DNA from: Bradysia coprophila
Taxonomy: Eukaryota > Arthropoda > Insecta > Diptera > Sciaridae
Length of the DNA stretch: 64,000 bases
Assembly (NCBI RefSeq): GCF_014529535.1
Contig: NW_023503584.1
Coordinates: 186,001 to 250,000 of the forward strand
Reading direction: 5' to 3'
In this document: positions 48,126 to 64,000 of the stretch, piece after piece
How positions within the stretch are numbered: the first letter of the stretch is position 1
Layout: every line of letters begins with the position of its first letter
Translations under genes and position numbers: made by a program
The notes under the pieces: model-generated
What the model was told of the DNA's origin: nothing
The model's database searches: none
Seen by the model: only the letters and a program-made list of their open reading frames with translations

Positions 48126-48506
48126 GTATTTTCTAGGATTTGAAAGGATTCTTCTCGTCAATTTCAAAAGACTTTCAAGTGATTTTACAAGATTTTCTAG
48201 GATTTTCTTAAAATTGGAAGGAACGGTATGTCAAAATCTGGGTCCCCATTCTCATACTCTAGGAATTTGTAACTTGACACCGTATTGCATTTGTGTGTCG
48301 GCTTCTAAAGAGCTTCAAAGCTTTAAGCTTCTTCTGTATTCCACCAAATAAGGTAACTTTTTTCCAATGGAATCCAAAAGAGGCTCAAAGCATTCGAAAG
48401 TTCTTGAAAGTACACAAACAATGCGTTGTTTCGAATTGACCTCCTGTCTTACTACACAATGGAAGGAATTTGATATCAGTCAAAAAAACCCTTAATGGGT
48501 AAATGT

Positions 48507-48846
48507 GACGTAAGTCCTTTATCTTACTTACAAAATAACTGATATCGCTGAGGGTGACGCAATGTGCGTCGTACGCAAAAGTTTTATTAAAAAAATGACT
48601 CAAAAAATTTGTGAAAGAATATTTTACAAAAAGAAATTTGCGTCACAAGTGGCAGATGAGATATTGAGGAACGTATTGTTAGGAAAATGGTTGAAAAATG
48701 TACTGAAAGAATTTAAACGGAAGAAAACCGAATCACTTGTGACGCATTTTTCAATTTTTTTTTATAAAACTTTTGCGTACGACGCACAATGCGTCACCCT
48801 CAGCGATATCAGTTATTTTGTAAGGAAGATAATGGACTTGCGTAAG
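48507..48846. repeat. Foldback repeat, GTGGCAGATG family, copy 2
   Basis: The outer arms are inverted copies: AAATAACTGATATCGCTGAG followed by GGTGACGCAATGTGCGTCGT on the left and the reverse on the right. GCGTCACAAGTGGCAGATGA lies inside. It shares the inner word with the foldbacks at 3031, 53059 and 57701, but the outer arms differ between copies. Confidence 0.75.
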
Positions 48847-48904
48847 TATGTCATTTCGACAACATCAAAAAACCTTATGGAAATTAAAAAATTCTAGAGA
48901 AATC

Positions 48905-50172
48905 AGTCTGAATCCCAAAATCTAGAAACCAATCTTGGTACACCTCACTTATATCGAAAATAACCCAAATCCATCAGAGGGAAGTTAGGAAGTGCCAGAG
49001 GAATCATCTGTCATTCCAAAATTTAGGAACCAACCTTGGAACACCTCACTCATGTCAAAAATAACCCAAATCCATCAAAAAATCCGATGGAAGTTAGGAA
49101 GTGCCAGAGGAATCATCTGTCATCCCAAAATTCAGGAACCAACCTTGGAACACCTCACTCATGTCGAAAATAACCCGAATCCATCAAAAAATCCGATGGA
49201 AGTTAGGTAGTGCCAGAGGAATCATCTGTCATCCTAAAATTTAGGAACGAACTTTGGAATACCACTAATGTCGAATATAACCTAAATCCATCAAAAAATC
49301 CGATGGAAGTTAGGAAGTGCCAGAGGAATCATCTGTCATTCCAAAATTTAGGAACCAACCTTGGAACATCTTACTCATGTCGAAAATAACCCAAATCCAT
49401 CAAAAAATCTGATGGAAGTTAGGAAGTGCCGGAGGAATCATCTGTCATCCCAAAATTTAGGAACCAACTTTGGAATACCTCACTAATGTCGAATATAACC
49501 TAAATCCATCAAAAAATCCGATGGAAGTTAGGAAGTGCCAGAGGAATCATCTGTCATTCCAAAATTTAGGAACCAACCTTGGAACATCTTACTCATGTCG
49601 AAAATAACCCAAATCCATCAAAAAATCTGATGGAAGTTAGGAAGTGCCGGAGGAATCATCTGTCATCCCAAAATTTAGGAACCAACTTTGGAATACCTCA
49701 CTAATGTCGAATATAACCTAAATCCATCAAAAAATCCGATGGAAGTTAGGAAGTGCCAGAGGAATCATCTGTCATTCCAAAATTTAGGAACCAACCTTGG
49801 AACATCTTACTCATGTCGAAAATAACCCAAATCCATCAAAAAATCTGATGGAAGTTAGGAAGTGCCGGAGGAATCATCTGTCATCCCAAAATTTAGGAAC
49901 CAACTTTGGAATACCTCACTAATGTCGAATATAACCTAAATCCATCAAAAAATCCGATGGAAGTTAGGAAGTGCCAGAGGAATCATCTGTCATTCCAAAA
50001 TTTAGGAACCAACCTTGGAACATCTTACTCATGTCGAAAATAACCCAAATCCATCAAAAAATCTGATGGAAGTTAGGAAGTGCCGGAGGAATCATCTGTC
50101 ATCCCAAAATTTAGGAACCAACCTTGGAACATCTCACTCATGTCGAAAATAACCCAAATCCATCGAAAAATC
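48905..50172. repeat. 109-bp satellite with 218-bp higher-order period
   Basis: The word GAAGTTAGG recurs at 48981, 49090, 49199, 49306, 49415, 49524, 49633, 49742, 49851, 49960 and 50069, a period of 109 bp with one 107-bp step. From 49306 the units alternate strictly between two types: TCCGATGG with CCTTGGAACATCTTAC, and TCTGATGG with CTTTGGAATACCTCAC. That makes a 218-bp dimer repeated about three and a half times, almost without mismatch. Confidence 0.95.
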
Positions 50173-50700
50173 TTTTGAAAATTCCATTCTTATTTTTGGG
50201 CCATTATTAGCCTATAACCAAAATTTCAGGAAAATCTATAGAAATGTTTAGGAGTTGCTGGATCCACTTTTCCATAGGAACTAACTAAGTAACTAACTAA
50301 CTAACGTAGGCGATTTGCGTTATCTAAAAATTCGAGATTTTGCTAATTTTCATACAAACATCAATATTTCGAAGTTCAATATCTCGGCCAATTTTGAAGC
50401 TGCAATAACGTGTGATAGCTCGTTGAACTCGTATGGATTCCTAGATTCTAGATATTCTAGTTTGGGGGTCGTTGGAGTTAAGGAGGAGAAGTCAAAAAGT
50501 TGCTGTAAATATGCTCCGCCGTCCTCAATTGTTTTTTTAAAACCATTTTGATAGTGGACTTGCGTCACGCCCGCTTACTAACGTGCGGGCATGATTTCGT
50601 ATCCAGATGAGTAAAATTATCAGACTCATTGAAACCACGGCAGAGTTAAGTTAGTTTATTTTACTCTGCCGTGATTGAAACTTATTATTTCGAAAAAATA
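50173..50700. repeat. Dispersed repeat remnants and hairpins upstream of SUZ12
   Basis: TGATAGCTCGTTGAACTCGT near 50412 is the reverse of a word at 2411-2430. A 22-bp hairpin GCCCGC-TTACTAACGT-GCGGGC sits at 50569-50590 and is found reversed at 57373-57394. A second hairpin, CACGGCAGAGT/ACTCTGCCGTG at 50636-50673, ends 27 bp before the SUZ12 start and so lies in its leader or core promoter. Confidence 0.6.
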
Positions 50701-55359
<4,659 letters not shown>

Positions 55360-56267
55360 GAAAGTTCTGTCATCAAACGGTGTCGGTCTACATTAAGAGG
55401 TATGTCGGATCTGTGATTGTTACGTAACAATAAAAAGAATTTCAGTCTCGCAAAGCCAAAATTGCAGTCGAATCGACGATCAACATAAGATATGAAAAAG
55501 GAGAAAAACGGTTGAAGCGATAAGACCTTGAAAACCGGATTAATTATGGATTCTATTTTGTAGCGGGAACATTAAATAGAAATATTTGTTTTTGAAGTAA
55601 ATTTAGTTTAGAACGGTTCACATGCTGGTAACGAATTCAAAACTATTTGGTAAATTCTACAGGTCACCAGGCAATCCACACTTTATCGTATCCGATTCGT
55701 AGTCTCCTACCGGCTATACTAAAAAGTCTTTGCTTTATACCGTTGCTTAATGTGCAAGATTACACTCTGGTTCTCAGTAGTTGTCGGTAATTCTTTCAAT
55801 TCACCCAAACTGAAAGTGGTTCATCCAATCTCTCATTTCATTGCGCTCAATTTGCTTTATACCATTAAACACGTTGCGAATAGTATAAATATACGGCCAG
55901 GTGACCACGTCTGTAACAAAGATAATTCTTAGCGTCACTGGCTAGCCCACATATCATCCAATCAAAGACTGAGTCCTTTGTAGATGGCAAACGATTGCAT
56001 CTAGACTGAAAAATGTACTGTCGAATAATTTGGTTGAAATTCATTTCGTTATACATTGTCATGTTGCTACATGATCATTGAATCAATTTTATTTTCCCAT
56101 TTTTATTCAACAATATGGTAATAGAAGAAGAGTAAGTATGTGTCGGGTCGGCGTATAAAATGAAAATGAGGCCAATCAGTAAATCGGAAGCTTATAGTGA
56201 GACCGACGCGAGAAGGCAGCAAAGCTGCTTTAAATATCCCGTCATAGCTTTCATTCAAGTTTAGTTA
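55360..56267. other. 3' flank of SUZ12, no recognised gene
   Basis: AATAAA at about 55429, 70 bp after the stop, is a plausible polyadenylation signal. The rest is AT-rich with no family signature. Confidence 0.5.
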
Positions 56268-56565
56268 TTCCGTAAAAGGGAAAGTGAAAAATTCACTGGA
56301 ATCGTTCCACTAACCTTTTCGTTACGTTTTGTAAAACGGAAAACTACTCTGGAATTTGGCATTTTGATTTAAACTTTGGAAAAGGAAAAAATCCTCTGAA
56401 ATTTAGCCTTTTCGTTACGTTTTGTAAAAGTTGAAAATAGTCTGGAGTTGCACCTTTGCGTTACATTTGGAATTAAGCTTTTTAGTTACGTTTTGTAAAA
56501 GGAAAATACTTCTGGAATGTGGCCTTTGCTTTACACTTTGTAAAAGGAAAAAAAACCTCTGGATC
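56268..56565. repeat. Degenerate 60-75 bp tandem repeat
   Basis: The words CCTTTTCGTTACGTTTTGTA and GGAAAA...CTCTGGAATTTGG recur four or five times with drift (at about 56315, 56405, 56480 and 56525). It is non-coding. Confidence 0.65.
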
Positions 56566-57191
56566 GATAAGAGGTGGTCTCCTGATGACTATAAAACAAA
56601 AATTGGGGAGGTGGAAACCGGGGTCCTACAAAGTTTTTGCATTGTAGATTACCTGCACGCAAAGTAAGTAGTAAGCTACAACACGTGAGATTTTCAACTC
56701 TTTTTTGTCGGTACTCAAATCAACGTCCAAGCAGTCTGTTTTAAACTGCCCTATCCCGTCTGAAGTCCACTCCTCCCAATAGAATGCAAACGTTACTTAT
56801 AAAGTTAACGAACACACTCTTGAAGTACCTTCAACATTTCGTTCATGGAAAGTCGTTCCTCTACTAACTTGCTCCACGAATGTTCAAACAAATTACACCA
56901 GTGATGATAACGACCATTTTAATTAACTTTGACCTGTTGTAATTTTAGTGAAATTTGTCTCGACGCTGATTACGTTATTCAACATTTTTCAATTCACATG
57001 CCTACTATTCGGCTGAATTTGTATGTTGGCACTGCTCCTAGCATGAACACTACTTTGACAAATGTCCAACTTGGAGGCTTTTGTGATGAGAGCTACCACT
57101 TAAGATTGATTGTATTGTGTGTTTTAGCTCATACAACGAAAACAAGTCATCTATCTTTACGAAAGAAACGCAGTGCCTACTGTGACTTCAT

Positions 57192-57253
57192 CAGCCTCCA
57201 AATATTTCTTATGTTCATGCTACAGCCTCCAAATATTTCTTATGTTCATGCTA
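57192..57253. repeat. Exact 31-bp tandem duplication
   Basis: The 31 bases beginning CAGCCTCCAAATATTTCTTA at 57192 are repeated exactly from 57223 to 57253. The lack of any mismatch indicates a recent event, or an assembly or replication slip. Confidence 0.95.
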
Positions 57254-57700
57254 GAAGCAGTGCGTTGAAAAAATAAATCTCTCTCAATCAGTTCAAGCAA
57301 GTCATTCGAGATAAAATTCTTATCTCACTTTCAGGGGTATACTTTCGAGAATATTTTGGGCAGACCTATCATGCCCGCACGTTAGTAAGCGGGCTTGATG
57401 CAAGACCAAAAAAGTTTAACAATTTTTTTTGTGGACAGCGGAGCATGTATACAGCAACTTTTTGACTTCCCCCACTTGGCTCGGATGACTTAGGTCGAAA
57501 TTAGGTTTAGATTCCGATCTGACCGAACCAGTTTCGAATACCACGCACATGCACTGTTTAGCTATCCCCCAAAAACCTTTACAGGAATAGGTGACACAGC
57601 TCCGGAAGGTGAACTTCCGAAACACTTGATATCGGTTTTGGTGACGCATTCTAAACGCAAGAAATTTCAAACAAAAAAGTTACAAAGATAATTTCCCCAA

Positions 57701-57838
57701 AAAAAAATCTGCGGCACCAGGTGGCAGACGATTCGGGTTTCTTCTTTATGAATGTTGTTCTTGTAGGACTCGTTTATTTTCATATTTTCCTAAGAGTAAT
57801 TTCCTCAACATCTGCCACCTGGTGCCGCAGATTTTTTT
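57701..57838. repeat. Foldback repeat, GTGGCAGATG family, copy 4
   Basis: Left AAAAAAATCTGCGGCACCAG-GTGGCAG (57701-57727) is the exact reverse complement of 57812-57838, with an 84-base loop. The outer flanks carry GATATCGGTTTTGGTGACGC and TATATATAGGCG words that recall the copies at 48507 and 51770. Confidence 0.8.
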
Positions 57839-60800
57839 CGAAATGGAAAATTTGAAAAGTTCGCCTATATATAGGTGACTAGTTCCTCCCAGATTTTGCT
57901 TTTGGGGTATTTTTTTAGGGGAGTTAAACTGCGTCGCGCCTTCGCTACCGCTCCGGCTTTGATCTATTTACGACTCCTTCCACTTCCTAGAGATGTAAAG
58001 TAAACGGAAAGATTGCGATTGCAGTATTAAAATACATGCAACATATACGGATATTGTTGTGCGGGAAATATACGTAACCGTTCAATCGCTTACGTAAAAT
58101 TCAAATCGGTTTCGAATGCCTTCAGAACATTTGTTCAACTTACAATACACACAAATATATGTCCAAGCCGAGAGTAGAGCATACCCAATACCCATATACC
58201 CGCAATACTAACCGACAATAAACAAACTAAATTCACACGTGTTTTACCTGATCATTGCGCAATAACCGTACCATAAACAAAAAAATGTTCGAACCGTCGT
58301 CTCCGCAAAAAGAAAAACATTTCCAACAACCATGCGCACCACCACAAACCATTAAGGATTCCATCCGACACACTCTTTCTTTCACATCGGGGGGAACAAA
58401 ATAAAAAGAAAAACCAAGTGAAAACATCGGCTACATGTAATTCGTGTACCCGTTTTCAATCATTCATAATATTTTGTGTATCAGCCGACACACACCATCA
58501 TATCAGAATTATTTTCGCAAAGTCGGAAAATCTTCTTGTTCATTCTCAGTCGGAACCATTCAATCGACCGAATTAGAGTTGCGAATTTTTCTCGCGGATT
58601 TCGTTTTGATAATAAAAGAAAATTCTTTTTTTTTGTGATTTTGATTCGGTCTCTGGTGCTGAACGATAATAAAACGAGATATTGTTGTGGACATTTTTTT
58701 TTCATTGATGGTTGTTAGAGTTCGGACACAGAAACGAAAAGTATAATTTGTTGTGAATAATTATGTGAAAAATGAAATGAACAACGTTCTGTGATAATCG
58801 TACTTGTTGTGTGGTGGTGTAGGACGTTTTAGATATTATTTATATTGGAATAGAGTTGGTTGTGATACTGTCAATTGGGTGTCGAAAGAAAAGAAAAAAA
58901 AATATTTAAATGAAAAGTCTGAATCGGGTTCATCTACTCGAAAGTGTTCTAGGATAAATAAAGGGACTCTCTTCGATTATTACATTACGATATACGTATA
59001 ACATAACAGCTAACATGCGTCGCAATGCAGATATATTTTCTATATAACCAAAAAAAAAAATTGAATGAGTTTTCCGTTCTTTTTAAACTTAAAGTTTTTT
59101 TTTTAAATTCTAACTCTCGTTGAACGATTGCGTTTTTTTCCTTAGAACAAAAACAAAAATTTTCTTTTTTTTCCATATTTTTATGCCATATTTTACTACT
59201 AAGCACACTGTTTCCTGTAGAAACCTTGATACGATTTGTATTGTATATGATTTTGACGTAGAGTGTAGCAGTAGGTGCCTATATCAAATAAAAATTGATT
59301 TTTCGATGGTGCATTTTCGCTTGACGAAAATTTACTATAGAAAATAATAATGTCTCTCCGCTGCTGTCGAACCATTATATAGGTCATGACACTGGTGTTA
59401 CTCTATGGATGAAATGATAAATTATAATTAAAACGGAACAGCTTATAAAGCAGTCGATTAGTTTGGCCGATGGAAAGATTATATCAGATTTGGATGGCTA
59501 ATTTTTGACACACCAATAAATCCACTTTTGATAGAATTTTGATGATGACGGCCAGTTACCGCGTTCTCGACACAGTTACATTTTGTCATTGTGTAGTGGT
59601 TGTAGGATGTAGTCTTTCCGCATACTGTTGTATACATAGTATGGCTCAACTGTAGAGTATGAACCTCTTTTAGTGATTGTAGAAAATTATGTTCTCCATT
59701 GAATTAACTGTAAGGATTATTGGCTAATTCAGAGCAATAAGTAGAATTTGAAGTCATAGTTCGATTAGGTCCAACAGAATCAAGTGATGGAATTCCATGA
59801 AGTTGTGGCATAAAAACATTATGCCGCTGAGTATCCTTTCACAGATTACAAGCATGTCATCAATATAATCGTCGAATCCTTTACGTATTTCAATCTGTGT
59901 ACTCCCAACTGACTCATCCCAGCGGGTCATTTAATTGATCATCTTTTTCAAACCGAATGTAGCCCGGTTCATTGCATATTTTCATCATAGCTGATGATAA
60001 CACACAGTGCCGCATCGAACATATTCGGGGCCCTGGACCATTCAGGTCTCTAGCGCCAATTTTCCTTTACATAGGCATAATAAGGCAAGTTTTTCTTGTG
60101 GTAAAAATTGTCTTGTTCCTTTATCCTCGATCATATTTCAGCGCCCTGCATGGACCATTTGGTCTCTATGGAGATGCGGCACTAATAAAACACATCATAC
60201 CATTAGTGAAAGGTTTTATACGACATCATCTTTCTCATACGTTGCCCGTGTTGCCGTGTGTTTCTTTGTCGTTTCGTTGGTTTGTTAATTGAATTTTTGC
60301 GTTCGTCTTAGCGAAACTCTAGAAACTAGTGAGTAGATTGAAGGCAAAATTATACTTTCATTGCGTGCATGACGCAAAACTTTACTGTCGATTAGAGTTA
60401 ATGTCAATTTTAGTTCAACCATTAGCCGGAAATTAGTAGAAACTTATTCGTTCAATTTCAATAAATTAAAGCGCAAAGCTCATTCGTTCATATTTAAGTA
60501 ATTGCGGTGATTCAGACATCATTCGGACAATATTGAATACCGTGAACGGGGGAAAATGAATTCAAGCATTCCGGGTATTTGATTTGAACAGTTAAACACG
60601 AACGATAAATGCAATTTTGTGTAAAAATGAGTCTGAAATAGAGAAGGAAAGGAGGAATATCAAACACCAACCAACTCAACATCAACCGGCCACATTTGGG
60701 CTATATAATTTACAAGAATGAAAAATAGGGATATGCTGACCACAAATGGGATCATCCTATCGTTAGGTATGTACATGCTTACGATATAATTCTAGTACTA

Positions 60801-61189
60801 GCTATCGATTGGCTCTCTACACAAACATTTCTTTTAAAAAAAATGGGAGGTGTGACTCCTAGAAGGAGTTTCTTATCTCTGAAAATGAACGGTATGATTA
60901 CCAAATTCGACATTTTTCTGGCAAAAATCGTAAACCCGAATTTCTACTATCGATATTGTGTGTTGCATATCAAAGCTGAAAGGGTCACCACACTGCATGT
61001 GGTTTAGTTGGATAATAATAATTGGAATAATCGAAATTAATCAAAAACCCCGGTCTATGTTCAGAAGTCACGGTGCGGTTGAATGAATTTTAACTGAGCA
61101 TTTCGATGCACTTATGAAATTTTTGGATATTATTAGTCAGCTCGGAGCCCTGAACAAAAATTCTTGATTTTCATCCGGACCGTCAGTGA
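57839..61189. other. Gene-poor region with possible untranslated sequence
   Basis: No coding gene is supported. The 58400-59000 part is richer in unique sequence, has an initiator-like TTCTCAGTCGG near 58543, and several A-rich tracts. It could be a promoter or 5' leader of a gene beyond the window, but there is no coding exon to confirm it. Confidence 0.3.
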
Positions 61190-61450
61190 CATTTGTGCAT
61201 AGCCCATCCTGTCTACAGAGAGAGTGGTGGAAAACTGGTTGTGGTTTCAATCGATAGTGCCCCGACAACTTTCGAATTGCGTATACCCAGCTCACGTAGG
61301 TCCTCTTCCACGCAGTCAATCCACCTTTTCTTTGGGCGGCCTCTGGGCCTTGTACCGTCGAAATATGGCTCACAAAAACTTTCTTTGCCACACTATCATC
61401 GTTCATGCGGATCACTTGACCCGATCATCTAAGTCGTGCAGCTTTGATGA
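61190..61450 (-). pseudogene. Second degraded non-LTR retrotransposon fragment
   Basis: On the minus strand one frame reads IRMNDDSVAKKVF and a shifted frame reads YFDGTRPRGRPKKRWIDCVEEDLRELG (first and last parts given). This is the hallmark C-terminal GRP-K-RW-D-V-DL segment of RTE/CR1/Jockey-type elements. The frameshift between the two parts and the short length show it is a relic. Confidence 0.82.
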
Positions 61451-64000
61451 CACTAACAATGTTTTCGGCACCAAAAATTTCCATGAGCTCGCTATTTGCT
61501 CTTGCATTTATAGAAATTCGACATCTCTCATCTGTTATTGAAAACAGCGACAAAGATGAGCGATAACGTCCTATTGGTGTGATATAGCAAAACCAACGCA
61601 CTGTCTAGCACCGAAGCTGGGACAGTGCTATGGCAAAACGCAATGTCAAAGAACGAATGAAGTAAAAGATTTTGTATCAAATATTATCGCCAATCAATGC
61701 TTCGAACGAACGAAGTAACAGATTATTGACTATACATTGTGTTCCATCTATACCGTGTCTAAAAGGTTAGACAATTTAAAAACAAACGGTGAATGTCGTT
61801 CCATTCAAAGTTCGCTGTGTTGAAGAAACAAAAGTCCCTAATCATAAATTATTTTTAGTTTTAATTCCTTTCACTTAAAACCTTCAGAATATGTCAAACA
61901 CGATGTTTTCGGATAAATGATGACCCCAAAAATATCATTATGACCGAACATCTATTTATTGTCAGACACTCACAACAGAACTCATAATGTAACTTTTATA
62001 ATTTAAGAACAGTCTGTGTGTAAGCTCATACAACTTTTACAAGACAAGATAACAGCTGGTATAAATATTACACGAAAACTACGTCATTGGTGATCTCTAT
62101 CGCGTTCTATGTTTAGATTGGAGATTTAGTTAAAATGAGAGAAACTGCAAATTAATTTTGGAATAACAATAATCCTTAGTTTCTAATAGAGATTATCATT
62201 TAAGAATCACATTGTCGTTTTCGTTTTGTTTATTTTTGTTGATTTATTTTAATTTATTTTTTTTAATTAGTGACATTGATGTACACCGAGCTGAGTGTGG
62301 CATATCGATGTTTTCCACGTAAGTTTTCATTATCTTTTTAGGTTTTTTTAAACGTTTTGATTTAAGTTGTTTTATGTGTTCAGTTTGTTTTTTGATTTGA
62401 ATTAACTGTTCTTTGATGATTTGCATCTTTTGAAAAGCCTTGGTTTCTAACTATCCTTCTATTACTTCTTTGGTTTTGTTTGGTATAAATGATGGAATTT
62501 GTTTATGTACTGTCCGTTTGACAAGAGGATCGCCACGTTTCAGCAGGGGGTTTTGAACATTTGTTTTTTACGCGTTGGCACACGTGCTCTTGTCAGATTC
62601 AAGATTTTTTTTACGAAGGTTACGCTGATTATACTTTGTGAAAAAGGCCAATACCTTTCAAATATGTCACATCTTGGACAGGATTTGACACTGCAATATC
62701 TGCAACATGAAAAAACTAAATGTTCGAAACCCCCTGAAACCCCGTGCTTCCACCTACGTAATATACACAAACTAGGTGAGCCAATCTTAATTTATAATAT
62801 CAATACTAAATCGCCTCTTCGTTTTTTTAACAGACCGGAACCCATCTATTTTCCTTAGTACAAAATTTTTTTAGTTGAGACTTATCGAAAGTCTAAATCG
62901 AACGAATACAGACTTCTCAGTTCTCAGCTTCATACAAAATTGTCCTCACTGAAACAGTGAGATAACAGAATTCGACCGATTTATGCTTTGTGAGAACTTT
63001 TTTTTACTCGGGTTTGTTTTCGTTGTCGATAACATGGGACTCTGATTTCTAAATGGATTTCACGACGGTTGTATCTTTCTAATTACATATTTCGTTGAAG
63101 TATAACAATTCGCACTAGCTAAGTTCTTAATTTATTTTTTAGTTTAGCTATATAAATAACGAAAGACTTACAAAAACAGGAAGCAAACCCTTGCCATCAC
63201 CGTTCTGACTGTGATCGTAAAGTACTTTCAAGAGAGTCAAATGCACTTAAATGAAAAACTTGCACTCAATCACATAACAGTAGCATCCCTCTTTTCATTT
63301 CTTCCTTCACACATGCGAGTGAGTACGCAACGACTGTCTTTACATTTCTCCTGTTGAAAGCATAGAAAACGATGAGGAACGAATAAAATTGCTGAATGAT
63401 AATCACGTAAAAGCTTGAGTTGCCTTATTTAACATCATCGGCTTGTCGAGACGCTAAATTGTTTTTAGTACTCATTCTTTGTCGTAGCAGTTGGTTCACA
63501 AAAAATAGAGCGCTGGCGTTCGTTACGAGAGCTTTTTTGACGAAATGTACCAGAAATGTAATAAAGTTTTAAAAAAATCTATTACAATTGTTAAAAGTTT
63601 ACTATGTGCAGCATGAGCATCAACTGAATATCACCAGCTGATCTGCTAACACACACTTATTGTATGATAAACAATCAAAACACATTCTTAACAATGTGTT
63701 TACTTCATTCGTATGTGTTATGTGCGCACATAGATGACGTTAACGTAGAAATGCACTGTGTGTAGGTGTCTTTGAATTGTTTACAATACAAAGTGTTTTT
63801 GTTTGTACATCAGCTGGTGCTTATTCTGCACATAGGAAACTTTTACCAATTGTAATTTAGTGGTTTGAATTTCGTCTCAAGTTTAAAGAATTTTCGAAAA
63901 TCTTCTTCTCTTGAATCCAACTGAACTTTCAAATTTCCTTACTATCCTAAGAAATTTTGCAATGTTCCAATGTACTCTCCCTTATAGCATGACCAGATTA
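61451..64000. other. Gene-poor end of window
   Basis: It contains a reverse copy of the dispersed module at 61655-61724 (GAATGAAGTAAAAGAT to GAAGTAACAGATT). The open frames at 62499-62858 have no family resemblance. No RNA gene is seen. Confidence 0.4.

Noticed and set aside
48992-49210. Plus-strand frame of 72 codons with a repeated peptide
   Set aside because: It is translation of the 109-bp satellite; the 109-bp period shifts frame at each unit.
58540-58600. Initiator-like TTCTCAGTCGG as a promoter
   Set aside because: There is no downstream element at the expected spacing and no coding exon to support a transcript, so it is mentioned only as a possibility in the region note.
62499-62858. 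Plus-strand frame of 119 codons near the window end
   Set aside because: Its composition is irregular, there is no domain, and no exon partners were seen.

Overview
The window is eukaryotic and most likely from a nematoceran dipteran (fungus-gnat or midge type). The evidence is AT-rich DNA, protein genes cut by very short GT-AG introns (mostly 57-75 nt), insect-like orthologues, and long intergenic stretches full of foldback and MITE-like repeats. The taxon is inferred from gene style only; I cannot name the species. Layout: 1-4.0 kb is gene-poor and ends in foldback repeats. 4.05-4.85 kb (minus) is TMEM223. 5.0-7.1 kb is a hAT-like non-autonomous element carrying nested MITEs. 7.5-9.5 kb (plus) is UBA3, the catalytic subunit of the NEDD8 E1, convergent with CHMP5 (minus, 9.7-10.45 kb). 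11.1-12.3 kb is one copy of a repeat called family A here. 13.3-15.2 kb (minus) is an APMAP/hemomucin-like gene. 15.2-24.1 kb has no gene I can support, only repeats. 24.1-28.4 kb is a composite of foldback arms, family A copies in both orientations and a 145-bp satellite. 30.4-35.0 kb (plus) is a seven-exon membrane protein of the APD1-4/CG2747 type. 36.5-39.4 kb holds a foldback and two more hAT-like elements. 39.7-40.7 kb (plus) is a short gene built from APC (adenomatous polyposis coli) motifs. 41.1-44.5 kb holds two LEPROT/Vps55 paralogues tail to tail with a degraded non-LTR retrotransposon fragment between them. 46.1-47.4 kb (plus) is cyclin H, followed by a small unrecognised two-exon gene. 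48.9-50.2 kb is a 109-bp satellite with a 218-bp higher-order period. 50.7-55.4 kb (plus) is SUZ12, whose fourth intron is swollen by repeats. 55.4-64 kb has no supported gene, only repeats and a second non-LTR fragment. Gene content: most recognised genes are housekeeping: neddylation (UBA3), ESCRT-III (CHMP5), endosome sorting (two LEPROT genes), CDK-activating kinase/TFIIH (cyclin H), PRC2 chromatin repression (SUZ12), and mitochondrial (TMEM223) and membrane (APMAP) proteins. They do not form a pathway cluster. The most unusual object is the mini-APC gene: about 200 residues with a 15-residue-like repeat, a 20-residue repeat, the conserved ISPSD-PDSP segment and two SAMP-like motifs, but no armadillo, oligomerisation or EB1-binding parts. 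All exon joins were made by eye from splice consensus, reading phase and family similarity.
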